Assembly: GCF_000744415.1 (NCBI RefSeq)
Contig: NZ_JQLW01000007.1
Coordinates: forward strand, 186,001-250,000
Direction of reading: 5' to 3'
DNA from: Ghiorsea bivora
Lineage (GTDB): Bacteria > Pseudomonadota > Zetaproteobacteria > Mariprofundales > Mariprofundaceae
DNA length: 64,000 bases
The translations under genes and the position numbers were made by a program. Under the pieces are notes generated by a model. It did no database searches. It was not told the DNA's origin and saw nothing but the letters and a program-made list of their open reading frames with translations. This document shows positions 18,460 to 26,550 of the stretch, piece by piece (within the stretch, counting starts at the first letter, position 1; every line of letters begins with the position of its first letter).

Positions 18460-18485
18460 AGTATAGTCTATGACTATATGATACT
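18460..18485. promoter_or_regulatory. 26-bp imperfect palindrome between clpA and msrA
   Basis: TATAGTC-TAT-GACTATA (18462-18478) is a perfect 7-bp inverted repeat with a 3-base centre. It is extended by AGTAT on the left and ATACT on the right with a small offset. It lies 43 bases upstream of the msrA start, in the AT-rich divergent region shared with clpA. This is the size and position of a dimeric repressor or activator site. The binding protein is unknown. Confidence 0.4.
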
Positions 18486-18527
18486 GGCTTATATATGAAG
18501 TGACTTTCAACACAATAAGGAGCATAC

Positions 18528-19073
18528 ATGACACAACATACTAAAAAACAAGCAACATTTGCAGGTGGTTGTTTTTGGTGTATGGTTTCACCTTTTACCA
18601 ATATAGACGGTGTTTTATCGGTGGTTTCTGGTTTTTCGGGTGGGTATGTTGATCATCCAACTTATGAACAAGTTTGCGCAGGCAATACAGGTCATGTTGA
18701 AGCCATACAAATCACTTACGATACCAACAAGGTCGATTATGACACTTTATTACACACCTTTTGGCAACAAATAGACCCCACAGATGCAGGCGGCTCGTTT
18801 TACGATAGAGGTCATCACTACACTTCAGCTATTTTTTACCATGACCATGAACAACAAGCCTTAGCTGAACAAAGCAAACAAGACTTAGAAGCCAGCCAAC
18901 GCTTTTCACAACCCATTGTCACCGCCATCAAACCCTACACTTCCTTTTATCCCGCTGAAGAGCATCACCAAAACTACCATCAAAAGAACCCCGAACATTA
19001 CCAACGCTACCGCATTGGTTCAGGGCGTGATGCTTTTATTTTAAAAGTATGGAAAAGCTCTAGCCTTTCTTAA
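18528..19073 (+). CDS. msrA: peptide methionine-S-sulfoxide reductase MsrA
   Basis: 181 residues. It reduces the S-epimer of methionine sulfoxide in proteins with thioredoxin as electron donor. The catalytic motif GGCFWC is at about 13-18, followed by GFSGGYVDHPTYEQV, the GHVEAIQITYD strand and the DPTDAGGSFYDRGHHYTSAIF substrate-pocket segment. No resolving cysteine is visible at the C-terminus. An AAGGAG ribosome site precedes the ATG. It is divergent from clpA, and both belong to protein quality control. Confidence 0.97.
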   Translation: MTQHTKKQATFAGGCFWCMVSPFTNIDGVLSVVSGFSGGYVDHPTYEQVCAGNTGHVEAIQITYDTNKVDYDTLLHTFWQQIDPTDAGGSFYDRGHHYTSAIFYHDHEQQALAEQSKQDLEASQRFSQPIVTAIKPYTSFYPAEEHHQNYHQKNPEHYQRYRIGSGRDAFILKVWKSSSLS

Positions 19074-19080
19074 AGCCCCC

Positions 19081-19154
19081 CGTCTTTCCCGCGTAGGCGA
19101 GAATCCAGTGTCTGCAAGGCTTTGTGTGGATTCCTGCCTACGCGAGAGTGACGG
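19081..19154. repeat. palindromic intergenic unit (REP-like)
   Basis: A 27-base left arm (CGTCTTTCCCGCGTAGGCGA...) pairs with a right arm at 19128-19154, 22 of 27 positions being complementary, around a 20-base centre. The type CGTC-TTCCCGCG-AGGCG-GAATCCA resembles dispersed palindromic units common between genes of many proteobacteria. It starts eight bases after the msrA stop and could act as a transcription terminator or mRNA stabiliser. Its GC content exceeds that of flanking sequence. Confidence 0.6.
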
Positions 19155-19223
19155 TTAAAAAGGTTTTTAAACTTCTCTCCTTCAATAGAGGACGAGACTT
19201 ACTCACTCTGTTAGCCTCGCGCC

Positions 19224-19568
19224 ATGAAAAATAATGTTGTATATAAAAAAGTTTGTATTGCCAATGGCTTAAAGCAGTTTGAAATCAAAGATATCTTTGC
19301 TTTGGGCGGTTTAGAGCTAAGCAGCAGCGCCATTAAAGCCCTATCTGCAGGCGCAAAAAACAAGAACTATGAAAAAATGAGCGATGAACAGCTTGAAGCA
19401 TTCATGAATGGTTTAATTATTTATTGGCGCGGTGAAGTTGATGAACCCAGCCTCGTACCCCAAGGTATTGAAAACCTAATTATCAATAGCAGTGCTGATG
19501 TATTGGTTGAGTTGGAGAGTTTGGTTGCCGAAGCACAACTTGCCCTTAGAGACACTGAAAACGATTAA
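19224..19568 (+). CDS. DUF1456 (YehS-like) protein, short form
   Basis: 114 residues with the DUF1456 pattern: VYKKVCIANGLKQFEIKDIFALGG followed by an acidic/basic helix and EAFMNGLIIYWRGE. E. coli YehS carries two such repeats in about 155 residues. Here one repeat is clear and the second appears degenerate (GIENLIINSSADVLVEL). The function of the family is unknown. It lies nine bases upstream of mfd and may share its transcript. No clear ribosome site was identified, so the start is moderately certain. Confidence 0.75.
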   Translation: MKNNVVYKKVCIANGLKQFEIKDIFALGGLELSSSAIKALSAGAKNKNYEKMSDEQLEAFMNGLIIYWRGEVDEPSLVPQGIENLIINSSADVLVELESLVAEAQLALRDTEND

Positions 19569-19577
19569 AGCCTGAAC

Positions 19578-22500
19578 ATGCCAAACAACAGCACTACCCC
19601 TGAACCCATATCTGCCAACCTTTCTCAAGTCGGTTTAGCCTATGACTTAGCCAAACGCGCTAAAAAAAGCAGCCGCCTACATGTCTGGATTTGCCCTGAT
19701 GTACGCTCATATCGCATTTTAGCTGAAGAATTATCTTTTTTTCTTCAAGATAAACCCGAATTATTATGGCGTTTCCCTGCTTGGGAAGTATTGCCCTATG
19801 ATAGGGTAAGCCCGCACCACGGCATTGTCGGCGAACGATTTGCAACATTGGGGCGACTACTACACACGCCCAAAGCCCAAGGTATTCTCATCACATCTCT
19901 ACCTGCATGGTTGCATCGTATTGCACCCAAACCAGTGGTCGCAGCCCATGTTTGGCAATTGGAAGTCGGGCAAACCTTAGACATCGCAAAGTTAACCCAC
20001 CAGTTAGCCGAGGCGGGTATGCAAGCTGCCGAACGGGTATTGGTACAAGGTGAATTTGCCATGCGTGGTGGTCTGTTGGATATTTGGCCAGCCACCGAAG
20101 ACAAACCACTTCGTCTTGATTTATTTGATGATGAAATCGAATCCATACGTTATTTCGACCCTGAAACCCAGCGTTCTGCTGAGCATTTAACCAGTTTTAC
20201 CTCTGTACCTGTACGCGAAGTAATTTTGGATGGGCAAGGCGTAGAAACCTTTACCGCTGCATTTCGCGCACGTTTTCCACAGCATCGTACCCACCCCATG
20301 CTTTCCGCTGTGCAAAAAGGACGTTTGCACCCTGGTATTGAAGCATTATTGCCACTGACCTACCCTGAAACAGCCCGATTGCCTGATTATCTGCCCAAGT
20401 CTGCACAAATATACAGCGTGGATAGCTTAGAAGAGAAACGCGAAAGTTTTGCCGAACAAGTGCGCGGACAATATGAAATGGTACGCATGAATGGTGAACC
20501 ATCCATTGCACCACAAGAGCTTTATGCACTTGAAACTAACACCCAAGTCTTACATTTAGAAACCGAAGCACATATCCAAGCTGCGCCAAGTATTATCCGT
20601 TGGCAGTCATCAGCCAAACCTGTGCAAGCCATGCTGAGTTGGCTGCAAGAAAAACTGGATGATGATTGGAAGTTGATGTTGGTTGCCCACAGCATGGGGC
20701 AACAAGCCCGCATGTTGGATGTATGCAGCTCACTGTCTAAAAACATTTATGAAGTCAAAGGTTTATACGACTGGCTGAATAAAAAAGTCGTCACCTCGCT
20801 AGGCTTTTTAGAAGCTGGTTTTATCCTTGAAGATGAGAAGAAAATTGTTTTAACTGGGCAAGAGTTGCTCGGGCAACGTTTGCCACGCCGCCGCAAAAGC
20901 TCGGTCACCATTCGTGCCGATTTGTTTAGCTCATTGCAGGAGCTAAAAACGGGTGATCCCGTGGTGCATGAAGACCATGGCGTGGGGCGCTACAAAGGTT
21001 TGGTGGCGATGGAAGATGATGATGTGCATGCCGACTTTTTGCACATCGAATACGCAGGTGGCACCAGTATTTATCTACCTGTAGAAGAGTTAGATAGATT
21101 GCACCGCTATACGGGTGATGATAATCCACCGTTAAACAAACTTGGCTCAGACAAGTGGAAAAAAACACGTGAGCGCGTCAAAAAAGACTTATTGGCAATG
21201 GCACATGAATTGATTGCCATTGATGCAGCGCGACAGCAAGCCAAGCGTACGCCAATTCATATCTCTGATTTCCAAGAAGATTACGATGCTTTTTGTGCCC
21301 GTTTCCCCTTTGAAGAAACGGATGAACAGCTACAAGCTATTGAAGCCACGCTTGATGATTTAAGCAAGGCTGCACCCATGGACAGGGTCATTTGTGGTGA
21401 TGTGGGTTTTGGTAAAACAGAAGTTGCGATGCGGGCTGCATTTGTTGTCGCACGGTCAGGCAAACAAGTCGCTATTTTAGCCCCCACCACCGTGCTGGCC
21501 ACCCAACATGCCGCAGCATTTAGTGATAGGTTTTCTGGTTTGGGTTTGAAAGTGGCATTGTTATCACGTTTACAAACCAAAAAGGAAAGTGATGCCCTGA
21601 TTAACGGCTTAAAAAGCGGTGAAGTCCGTGTCGTTGTTGGCACACATCGTTTGTTATCCTGCCAATCAGACTTTGCTGATTTGGGTATGGTGATTGTTGA
21701 TGAAGAACAACGTTTTGGCGTAAAACACAAAGAACAATTGAAAAAACTGCATGCCACCGTGGCATTGTTAACCCTTACCGCCACCCCTATTCCTCGCACC
21801 TTACATCAAACCCTTTCAGGCTTGCGCTCAGTCTCCATTATCAGCACACCACCAGCCGAACGTGAACCGATTCGCACCATGGTTTGCCAGTATGATGTGC
21901 ATTTGGTGAATGAGGCAATTCGCCGTGAATTGTATCGTGGTGGTCAAGTCTATTATTTGCATAATCACGTCAAAAGTATCACCCGCATTGCCGATAGGTT
22001 ACGTGAGGATATTCCCGAAGCACAAGTTGGCATTGCCCATGGTCAAATGTCGCCAGCCGAGCTGGATAAACAAATGATGGATTTTTATGAAGGTCGATTG
22101 CATGTATTGGTATGTACCACCATTGTCGAGTCAGGTTTGGATGTTGCCAATGCCAATACTTTGTTGGTTGAGCGCGCTGATATGTTGGGTTTATCACAAT
22201 TGCATCAAATTCGCGGGCGTGTAGGTCGCTCACATAGGCAAGCTTATGCCTATTTGTTCACCCCAGACCCTAGAGCCATGACGCCCGATGCCAGAGATAG
22301 GCTACAAGCCATTGCCGAGCATTCGGAATTAGGCGCAGGTTTTATGATTGCCCGACAAGACATGGAAATACGCGGCGCAGGTAATCTGCTAGGCTCAGAA
22401 CAAAGCGGTCGCATGGATGCCGTAGGTTTGGATTTATACATGGATATGTTGTCCAAAGCCGTGGCAGAAGCCAAAGGGAAATCGATTGTGCCCCATGATG

Positions 22501-22931
22501 CTGTAGAAGTTGAAATGGGTGTTAATGCCATATTGCCGCCTGACTATGTACCCCAAGTAGGGGAACGCTTGGCATTGTATCGCCGCATTGCACGGGTTGA
22601 AAGCGATGAACAAGTATCCATGTTGTTTGAAGAACTTACCGACCGCTTTGGAAAACTGCCCGATGAAGCGTTGTATTGCTTAGAGAATGCGCGAATCCGC
22701 TGGCGCGCACAACGACTGCACTTAAAAGCCGTGGATGCACTACCTACAGGTGTACGTTTCACATTCACCGAGAAATCACCCATTGAACCCATGGCCTTGA
22801 TGCAGCGTGTACAAAAAGAACCCAATCGTTTCCGCCTCACACCAGATGGTCAGCTCACATTATTAACCCAAGCAGAAAAACGCGCCCGTTTACAACAAAC
22901 TGCTGACTTTTTGGATGAAATCATCAGCTAA
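19578..22931 (+). CDS. mfd: transcription-repair coupling factor Mfd
   Basis: A 1117-residue ATP-dependent translocase that removes RNA polymerase stalled at DNA lesions and recruits UvrA. In order: a UvrB-homology region (about 1-300, PAWEVLPYDRVSPH), the RNA-polymerase-interacting domain (about 455-520, GDPVVHEDHGVGRYKGL), the RecG-like motor with GDVGFGKTEVA (about 607) and VDEEQRFGVKHKE (about 706), LTATPIPRTL, the TRG region with IRGRVGRSHRQAYAYL, and a C-terminal UvrA-masking domain. All helicase motifs are intact and the length is normal. Confidence 0.98.
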   Translation: MPNNSTTPEPISANLSQVGLAYDLAKRAKKSSRLHVWICPDVRSYRILAEELSFFLQDKPELLWRFPAWEVLPYDRVSPHHGIVGERFATLGRLLHTPKAQGILITSLPAWLHRIAPKPVVAAHVWQLEVGQTLDIAKLTHQLAEAGMQAAERVLVQGEFAMRGGLLDIWPATEDKPLRLDLFDDEIESIRYFDPETQRSAEHLTSFTSVPVREVILDGQGVETFTAAFRARFPQHRTHPMLSAVQKGRLHPGIEALLPLTYPETARLPDYLPKSAQIYSVDSLEEKRESFAEQVRGQYEMVRMNGEPSIAPQELYALETNTQVLHLETEAHIQAAPSIIRWQSSAKPVQAMLSWLQEKLDDDWKLMLVAHSMGQQARMLDVCSSLSKNIYEVKGLYDWLNKKVVTSLGFLEAGFILEDEKKIVLTGQELLGQRLPRRRKSSVTIRADLFSSLQELKTGDPVVHEDHGVGRYKGLVAMEDDDVHADFLHIEYAGGTSIYLPVEELDRLHRYTGDDNPPLNKLGSDKWKKTRERVKKDLLAMAHELIAIDAARQQAKRTPIHISDFQEDYDAFCARFPFEETDEQLQAIEATLDDLSKAAPMDRVICGDVGFGKTEVAMRAAFVVARSGKQVAILAPTTVLATQHAAAFSDRFSGLGLKVALLSRLQTKKESDALINGLKSGEVRVVVGTHRLLSCQSDFADLGMVIVDEEQRFGVKHKEQLKKLHATVALLTLTATPIPRTLHQTLSGLRSVSIISTPPAEREPIRTMVCQYDVHLVNEAIRRELYRGGQVYYLHNHVKSITRIADRLREDIPEAQVGIAHGQMSPAELDKQMMDFYEGRLHVLVCTTIVESGLDVANANTLLVERADMLGLSQLHQIRGRVGRSHRQAYAYLFTPDPRAMTPDARDRLQAIAEHSELGAGFMIARQDMEIRGAGNLLGSEQSGRMDAVGLDLYMDMLSKAVAEAKGKSIVPHDAVEVEMGVNAILPPDYVPQVGERLALYRRIARVESDEQVSMLFEELTDRFGKLPDEALYCLENARIRWRAQRLHLKAVDALPTGVRFTFTEKSPIEPMALMQRVQKEPNRFRLTPDGQLTLLTQAEKRARLQQTADFLDEIIS

Positions 22932-23028
22932 AAACACATCTTAAAGCGAACTTCCATTGTAAAACCATTTCATTTGAACTAATGTTATTTGGTTAGCATG
23001 TTGAATAATGGATGTGGGAGTCTTGATA

Positions 23029-23586
23029 ATGAAAATATTATGGATGGTTGGGTTAATTTTGGGTTTGGTCACCAATGCACACGCTGTTGAAGTTGAAGAC
23101 GTACAAGTTGCCGATACAGCAAATGTAGGCGAGCAAACATTGGTGCTTAATGGTGCAGGCGTTCGCACCAAGTTTTTCTTCGATATTTACATTGGTGCCT
23201 TGTATTTACCAAGCAAAACACAGTCTGCAGAAACAGCTATCAACAGCAAAACCAACAAACGTGTTTGGATGTATTTTTTATATGATGAAGTCAGCAAAGA
23301 TAAGTTGACCCATGGCTGGACAAAAGGTTTTGAAAAAAACAGCAAAACCAACTTTGCGCAACTACAAGCGAGGCTGAATCAATTTAATAGCTTCTTCCAC
23401 GACATGCAAAAAGGTGATTCTGTGACCTATGATTTTAATACGGATGGTACAACCACGGTCATGATCAATGATAAACAAGTGGGCAGCATTGCAGGAGAAG
23501 ATTTTCAACAGGCTTTGCTCGCCGTTTGGTTGGGCAAAAAACCTGCCGATGGCGACCTCAAAGAAGCTATGTTAGGTGAAGATTAA
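23029..23586 (+). CDS. secreted chalcone-isomerase-fold protein
   Basis: About 185 residues with a cleavable signal peptide ending TNAHA. The rest matches the bacterial chalcone-isomerase-like family: LVLNGAGVRTKFFFDIYIGALYLP, a MYFLYDEVSKDKLTHGWTKGFEKN segment and AGEDFQQALLAVWLGKKPAD. Bacterial members are periplasmic and their ligand is mostly unknown; lipid or fatty acid binding is suggested for the fold. The frame opens at 23008, but the ATG at 23029 follows GGGAG eight bases away and starts the signal peptide cleanly. It overlaps pldA by 11 bases, suggesting an envelope-lipid link. Confidence 0.88.
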   Translation: MKILWMVGLILGLVTNAHAVEVEDVQVADTANVGEQTLVLNGAGVRTKFFFDIYIGALYLPSKTQSAETAINSKTNKRVWMYFLYDEVSKDKLTHGWTKGFEKNSKTNFAQLQARLNQFNSFFHDMQKGDSVTYDFNTDGTTTVMINDKQVGSIAGEDFQQALLAVWLGKKPADGDLKEAMLGED

Positions 23587-24571
23587 ACCTATAAAGTCCC
23601 CTCTTCCGCCCATGCTGTTGTTTAACATCATACTTTTAATACTTTTTATGCCCTTTAGCCATGTTTATGCAGCCGAAAATGGGCGTTTTCATTCTTATAA
23701 GGACAATGAAGTATTGATTGTTCAACAAACATCTGGTGATGAAAAAGCCTTGGCAGGCAATTTCTCCTTTAGGTATGACTTCTTTAATTGCAGCAATAAA
23801 CCAGGGAAGTTTCTAAAACAAACGTTATGCCCCGCTCAAGATGTCGGTGGCATGAATATCTTTGTCAGTTATACAACTGCATTTGATTTTTATATGTATG
23901 AAACAGGCAATGATACTGTGCGCGCATCCAAACCAATTATTAATAGGTTAAACAACCCTGCAATTCATTTTGTTTGGGAAAACACAGACCTTTCACAAGC
24001 CATAGGCTGGTGGGGCATCAGCCTTGAGCATAGGTCCAATGGGCAAGTGATTAGTGCGGATTTAAAAAATGCAGCGGGGCAATACCTAACACAAATTGAA
24101 TACAACCAAAGTAAACATGAATACTTTGATGCCCTAAGTAGATCTGGCAACTACATCACCCTAGCCTTAGGCGGCAAAGGATTTACCGAACAAGGTAAAT
24201 TTTCTGTCAGTTATAAAATCTACGTCCTTCAACAAGACGAAGAAGCATCCATCACATGGGGGCCTCTCGCAGGAACGCCGACAAAATTCAGTGATTTTGA
24301 CCGCATTACCCTTTCCTTCACAGAACGCTTTGATGAGCCTATTTTTAGAAGCGTGTTGGATTCGATTGGCATGGGCTTAGATGTCACAGTCGGCGACAAA
24401 GGTTTAAGCGACGCATCCGTTGATTTGAAAATCACTGTATTATCAGGCTCTAAAAGTGATTCGTGGAGCATCCCTTGGTATCTCAAAATACACAACGGCC
24501 CTATGGAAAGGTTATCCGATTATTCAACACCCTACTATTCACTCGGTTTAGGCATCGATTTTGATTATTAA
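23576..24571 (+). CDS. pldA: outer-membrane phospholipase A (OMPLA-like)
   Basis: 331 residues with an N-terminal signal peptide (hydrophobic run ending VYAAEN) and a beta-barrel C-terminus. The catalytic region reads GISLEHRSNGQ at about 141-151, with the His-x-Ser pair of PldA (HQSNG in E. coli), followed by a SRSGNY element. It hydrolyses acyl chains from phospholipids displaced to the outer leaflet. The barrel ends YSLGLGIDFDY with a terminal aromatic residue, as expected for BAM-dependent insertion. The ATG at 23576 may be preceded functionally by a later start at the inner MLLFNI; either gives a signal peptide. Confidence 0.85.
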   Translation: MKIKPIKSPLPPMLLFNIILLILFMPFSHVYAAENGRFHSYKDNEVLIVQQTSGDEKALAGNFSFRYDFFNCSNKPGKFLKQTLCPAQDVGGMNIFVSYTTAFDFYMYETGNDTVRASKPIINRLNNPAIHFVWENTDLSQAIGWWGISLEHRSNGQVISADLKNAAGQYLTQIEYNQSKHEYFDALSRSGNYITLALGGKGFTEQGKFSVSYKIYVLQQDEEASITWGPLAGTPTKFSDFDRITLSFTERFDEPIFRSVLDSIGMGLDVTVGDKGLSDASVDLKITVLSGSKSDSWSIPWYLKIHNGPMERLSDYSTPYYSLGLGIDFDY

Positions 24572-24659
24572 TCATCGATAACCGCAATGCAACTCACTAA
24601 CTTCTCGTCACGCTCTAAACGTACAACCCACAAAAGATAACAATCATTGATAACAAAGT

Positions 24660-24706
24660 TTGACATAAACCTACAGATTCATAATGATAAGCTCATCAAC
24701 CTTGAT
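24660..24706 (+). promoter_or_regulatory. candidate parDE promoter and operator
   Basis: TTGACA at 24660-24665 is a consensus -35 box, with an AT-rich -10 candidate (AATGAT, 24683-24688, 17-base spacing). ATCAA-CC-TTGAT (24695-24706) is a near-perfect palindrome just before the AAGGAGG ribosome site of parD. That is where ParD antitoxins normally bind to repress their own operon. A 13-base motif AATCATyGATAAC occurs twice further upstream (24570-24582 and 24642-24654). Confidence 0.5.
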
Positions 24707-24721
24707 TAAGGAGGCAATGCC

Positions 24722-24976
24722 ATGAATGTAAGCTTAACCCCTAGCCTAGAACAATATGTGCGCGATTGCGCATCAACCGATGACTACAACAACGCCAGCG
24801 AAGTGGTGCGTGAAGCTATTCGTTTGCATAAGCAACGCGAAGAATATCGGCAAATGAAGCTAGCAAGGCTTAAAGAAGCTTTGCAATCGGGCATTGATGA
24901 TATGGAAAACGGCAACTTTGCTGATTACTCTCTCGATTCTTTTATTGATGAGTTGGATAACAAAGCCAAGGTATGA
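24722..24976 (+). CDS. parD: ParD-family type II antitoxin
   Basis: 84 residues. The N-terminal ribbon-helix-helix (MNVSLTPSLEQYVRD ... NASEVVREAIRL) is the DNA-binding and dimerisation part; the acidic, probably flexible C-terminal half would wrap the toxin. The pattern matches the CC2985/ParD antitoxin family. A strong AAGGAGG ribosome site precedes it, consistent with antitoxin excess. It overlaps the toxin gene by ATGA. Confidence 0.92.
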   Translation: MNVSLTPSLEQYVRDCASTDDYNNASEVVREAIRLHKQREEYRQMKLARLKEALQSGIDDMENGNFADYSLDSFIDELDNKAKV

Positions 24977-25275
24977 GCAGCTTCAAGCTCACGCCTAATG
25001 CCAAAACCAGCTTAACCAACATTGCCCGCTACACCGAACAAGCATGGGGAAAGAAGCAGCGCAATGTTTACCTTAAACAGTTGGATGATTGCTTTCATTT
25101 ACTTGCCAAACATCCTACACAAGGTAAAGAACGCCCAGAAATTAACCCTTCACTTCGTAGCTTTGCGGTTGGTAAACATGTGGTGTTTTATAGCGTAAAA
25201 CCAAACATGGTCATCATTGTAAACATCTTGCATCAACGTATGGATTTTGAGACTCAACTTTCAAGAATTAAGTAA
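24973..25275 (+). CDS. parE: ParE/RelE-family toxin
   Basis: 100 residues of the ParE toxin fold: FKLTPNAKTSLTNIARYTEQAWG, then QLDDCFHLLAKHPTQGKERPEI and SLRSFAVGKHVVFYSV with a C-terminal ILHQRMD. Characterised ParE toxins poison DNA gyrase; RelE-like relatives cut mRNA. The ParD partner and the RxxxxxGKHVVFY region favour ParE. Coupled to the antitoxin by a four-base overlap. No sign of truncation. Confidence 0.92.
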   Translation: MSSFKLTPNAKTSLTNIARYTEQAWGKKQRNVYLKQLDDCFHLLAKHPTQGKERPEINPSLRSFAVGKHVVFYSVKPNMVIIVNILHQRMDFETQLSRIK

Positions 25276-25292
25276 ACTGTCACCGAATTCGC

Positions 25293-25328
25293 ATATATGT
25301 CCCCGATTTTATATATGTTCCCGAATTT
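25293..25328. repeat. two tandem 18-bp repeats
   Basis: ATATATGTCCCCGATTTT (25293-25310) is followed immediately by ATATATGTTCCCGAATTT (25311-25328), differing at two positions. They sit in the 56-base gap between the convergent parE gene and the AlbA_2/TPR gene. This could be a remnant of an insertion-sequence end or a binding site; nothing else in the gap is notable. Confidence 0.5.
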
Positions 25329-25331
25329 CTC

Positions 25332-26537
25332 TCATTTCCATGAAGCAAGGGACTCACTCACTGACCAAATTTCTCTCCATTCACCCGAGTTTATAGCTGC
25401 TAATATGTCCTGCGCAGTTAATCTTTCATTATCTTCTTCCAAATGAATACTTAAAAATTTTTTCAAAAGTTCTTCTGCCCGACCGACTACATGATTCCTA
25501 ACATATATAATAGCTAAACAATAAAGTGCCCCACTAAGAATATCTAAAGAAGAATCATCACAAAACTGAATGCAACGTTCAAAAAACAGAATAGATTTAT
25601 CTTCATTATTGTTTAAATATAGCTTCTCAGCATACCTAAAGTTTAAATATGCATAATCAGGAGCTAAATCAAATGCGCGTTTAAACAATTCTTCTGACTT
25701 CTCAGAATTTTTAAGCCTTGAGAAAAGTACTCCACCTGCTATGCAACAACTTAGGGACTCCTCAACTTTTACAATTTTATTAAACGTAATTTCAGCTAAA
25801 TCATTATCATCTGCATCCATTAGCTCTGTCATTTCAATAAAAAGATTTTTGTGTTCTTCGGAAATATTATGAGAAAGCATCTCTCTATACACACTCACCC
25901 CAAAGCTATTTGTTTGAGAGTAGCCAGATGAACGCATTGGTATGCTTAAAGATGGAATATGGTGACCTTTAAATAAAAGACTTTCAAGTTCCTTTGTAGA
26001 TATATGAACACCAGCCTTTTGCTGAGCTTCTACATAAGCAATTAACTTCCTATATGGGTTAAGACTACCATCTGCATCATGAATAATTTCAGCCAATTCT
26101 ACTCTGTTCGCAATCGCTGTACTAGACCCTCGCCTAACATAGCATTGGCCTTCAAAGTTTTTCTTTAAACGACCATCACTAAACTTCTTAAATAAGTGTG
26201 GCTTCCGAGAGCTATAAGGGATTACAAATTGTAACAGAGAAAATGTTCCTTGTTCGGTAACGTGAGATACTCTCTTTACATTAAACTGAACTGGTGGATC
26301 AAGCATCGAGTTGATAGTTTGTTGAATTTCAGCTTCATCTGGAACTTTATCATAAGAGACGTTATAAAAATCACCTTCTTTTCTACCAATTAAAATAGTG
26401 CTGTTTTTATTTTTTTTTAAAGTTGAATTAGCCATAGCTGCTATATCTTTTGCCATTTCAACTTTTGTTTCGGGAAGCTTATAAAATGACTTTTTACAAT
26501 CAAAAGAAGTACTTTCCTCTTCAGTAAAAATTGACAT
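25332..26537 (-). CDS. AlbA_2 (Schlafen-like) domain and TPR protein
   Basis: About 401 residues. The N-terminal third (to about 160) looks like the AlbA_2/Schlafen-type putative nucleic-acid-binding domain: EESTSFDCKKSFYKL, DIAAMANS, ILIGRKEGDFY and a Q(C)YVRRGSSTAIA strand. The C-terminal half (about 240-380) is helical with TPR-like repeats (AEITFNKIVKVEESLSCCIAGG, EELFKRAFDLAPDYAYLNFRYAEKLY). The start at 26537 follows a GGGGGAAG ribosome site; the upstream ATG at 26549 lacks one. Composition appears more AT-rich than flanking genes. Function unknown; proteins of this type are often accessory and sometimes defence-linked, but nothing here proves that. Confidence 0.72.
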   Translation of the reverse strand: MSIFTEEESTSFDCKKSFYKLPETKVEMAKDIAAMANSTLKKNKNSTILIGRKEGDFYNVSYDKVPDEAEIQQTINSMLDPPVQFNVKRVSHVTEQGTFSLLQFVIPYSSRKPHLFKKFSDGRLKKNFEGQCYVRRGSSTAIANRVELAEIIHDADGSLNPYRKLIAYVEAQQKAGVHISTKELESLLFKGHHIPSLSIPMRSSGYSQTNSFGVSVYREMLSHNISEEHKNLFIEMTELMDADDNDLAEITFNKIVKVEESLSCCIAGGVLFSRLKNSEKSEELFKRAFDLAPDYAYLNFRYAEKLYLNNNEDKSILFFERCIQFCDDSSLDILSGALYCLAIIYVRNHVVGRAEELLKKFLSIHLEEDNERLTAQDILAAINSGEWREIWSVSESLASWK

Positions 26538-26550
26538 TACTTCCCCCATT

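Noticed and set aside
21281-21799. 172-residue leftward open frame
   Set aside because: Antisense to the Mfd helicase core; serine/alanine/valine-rich shadow frame.
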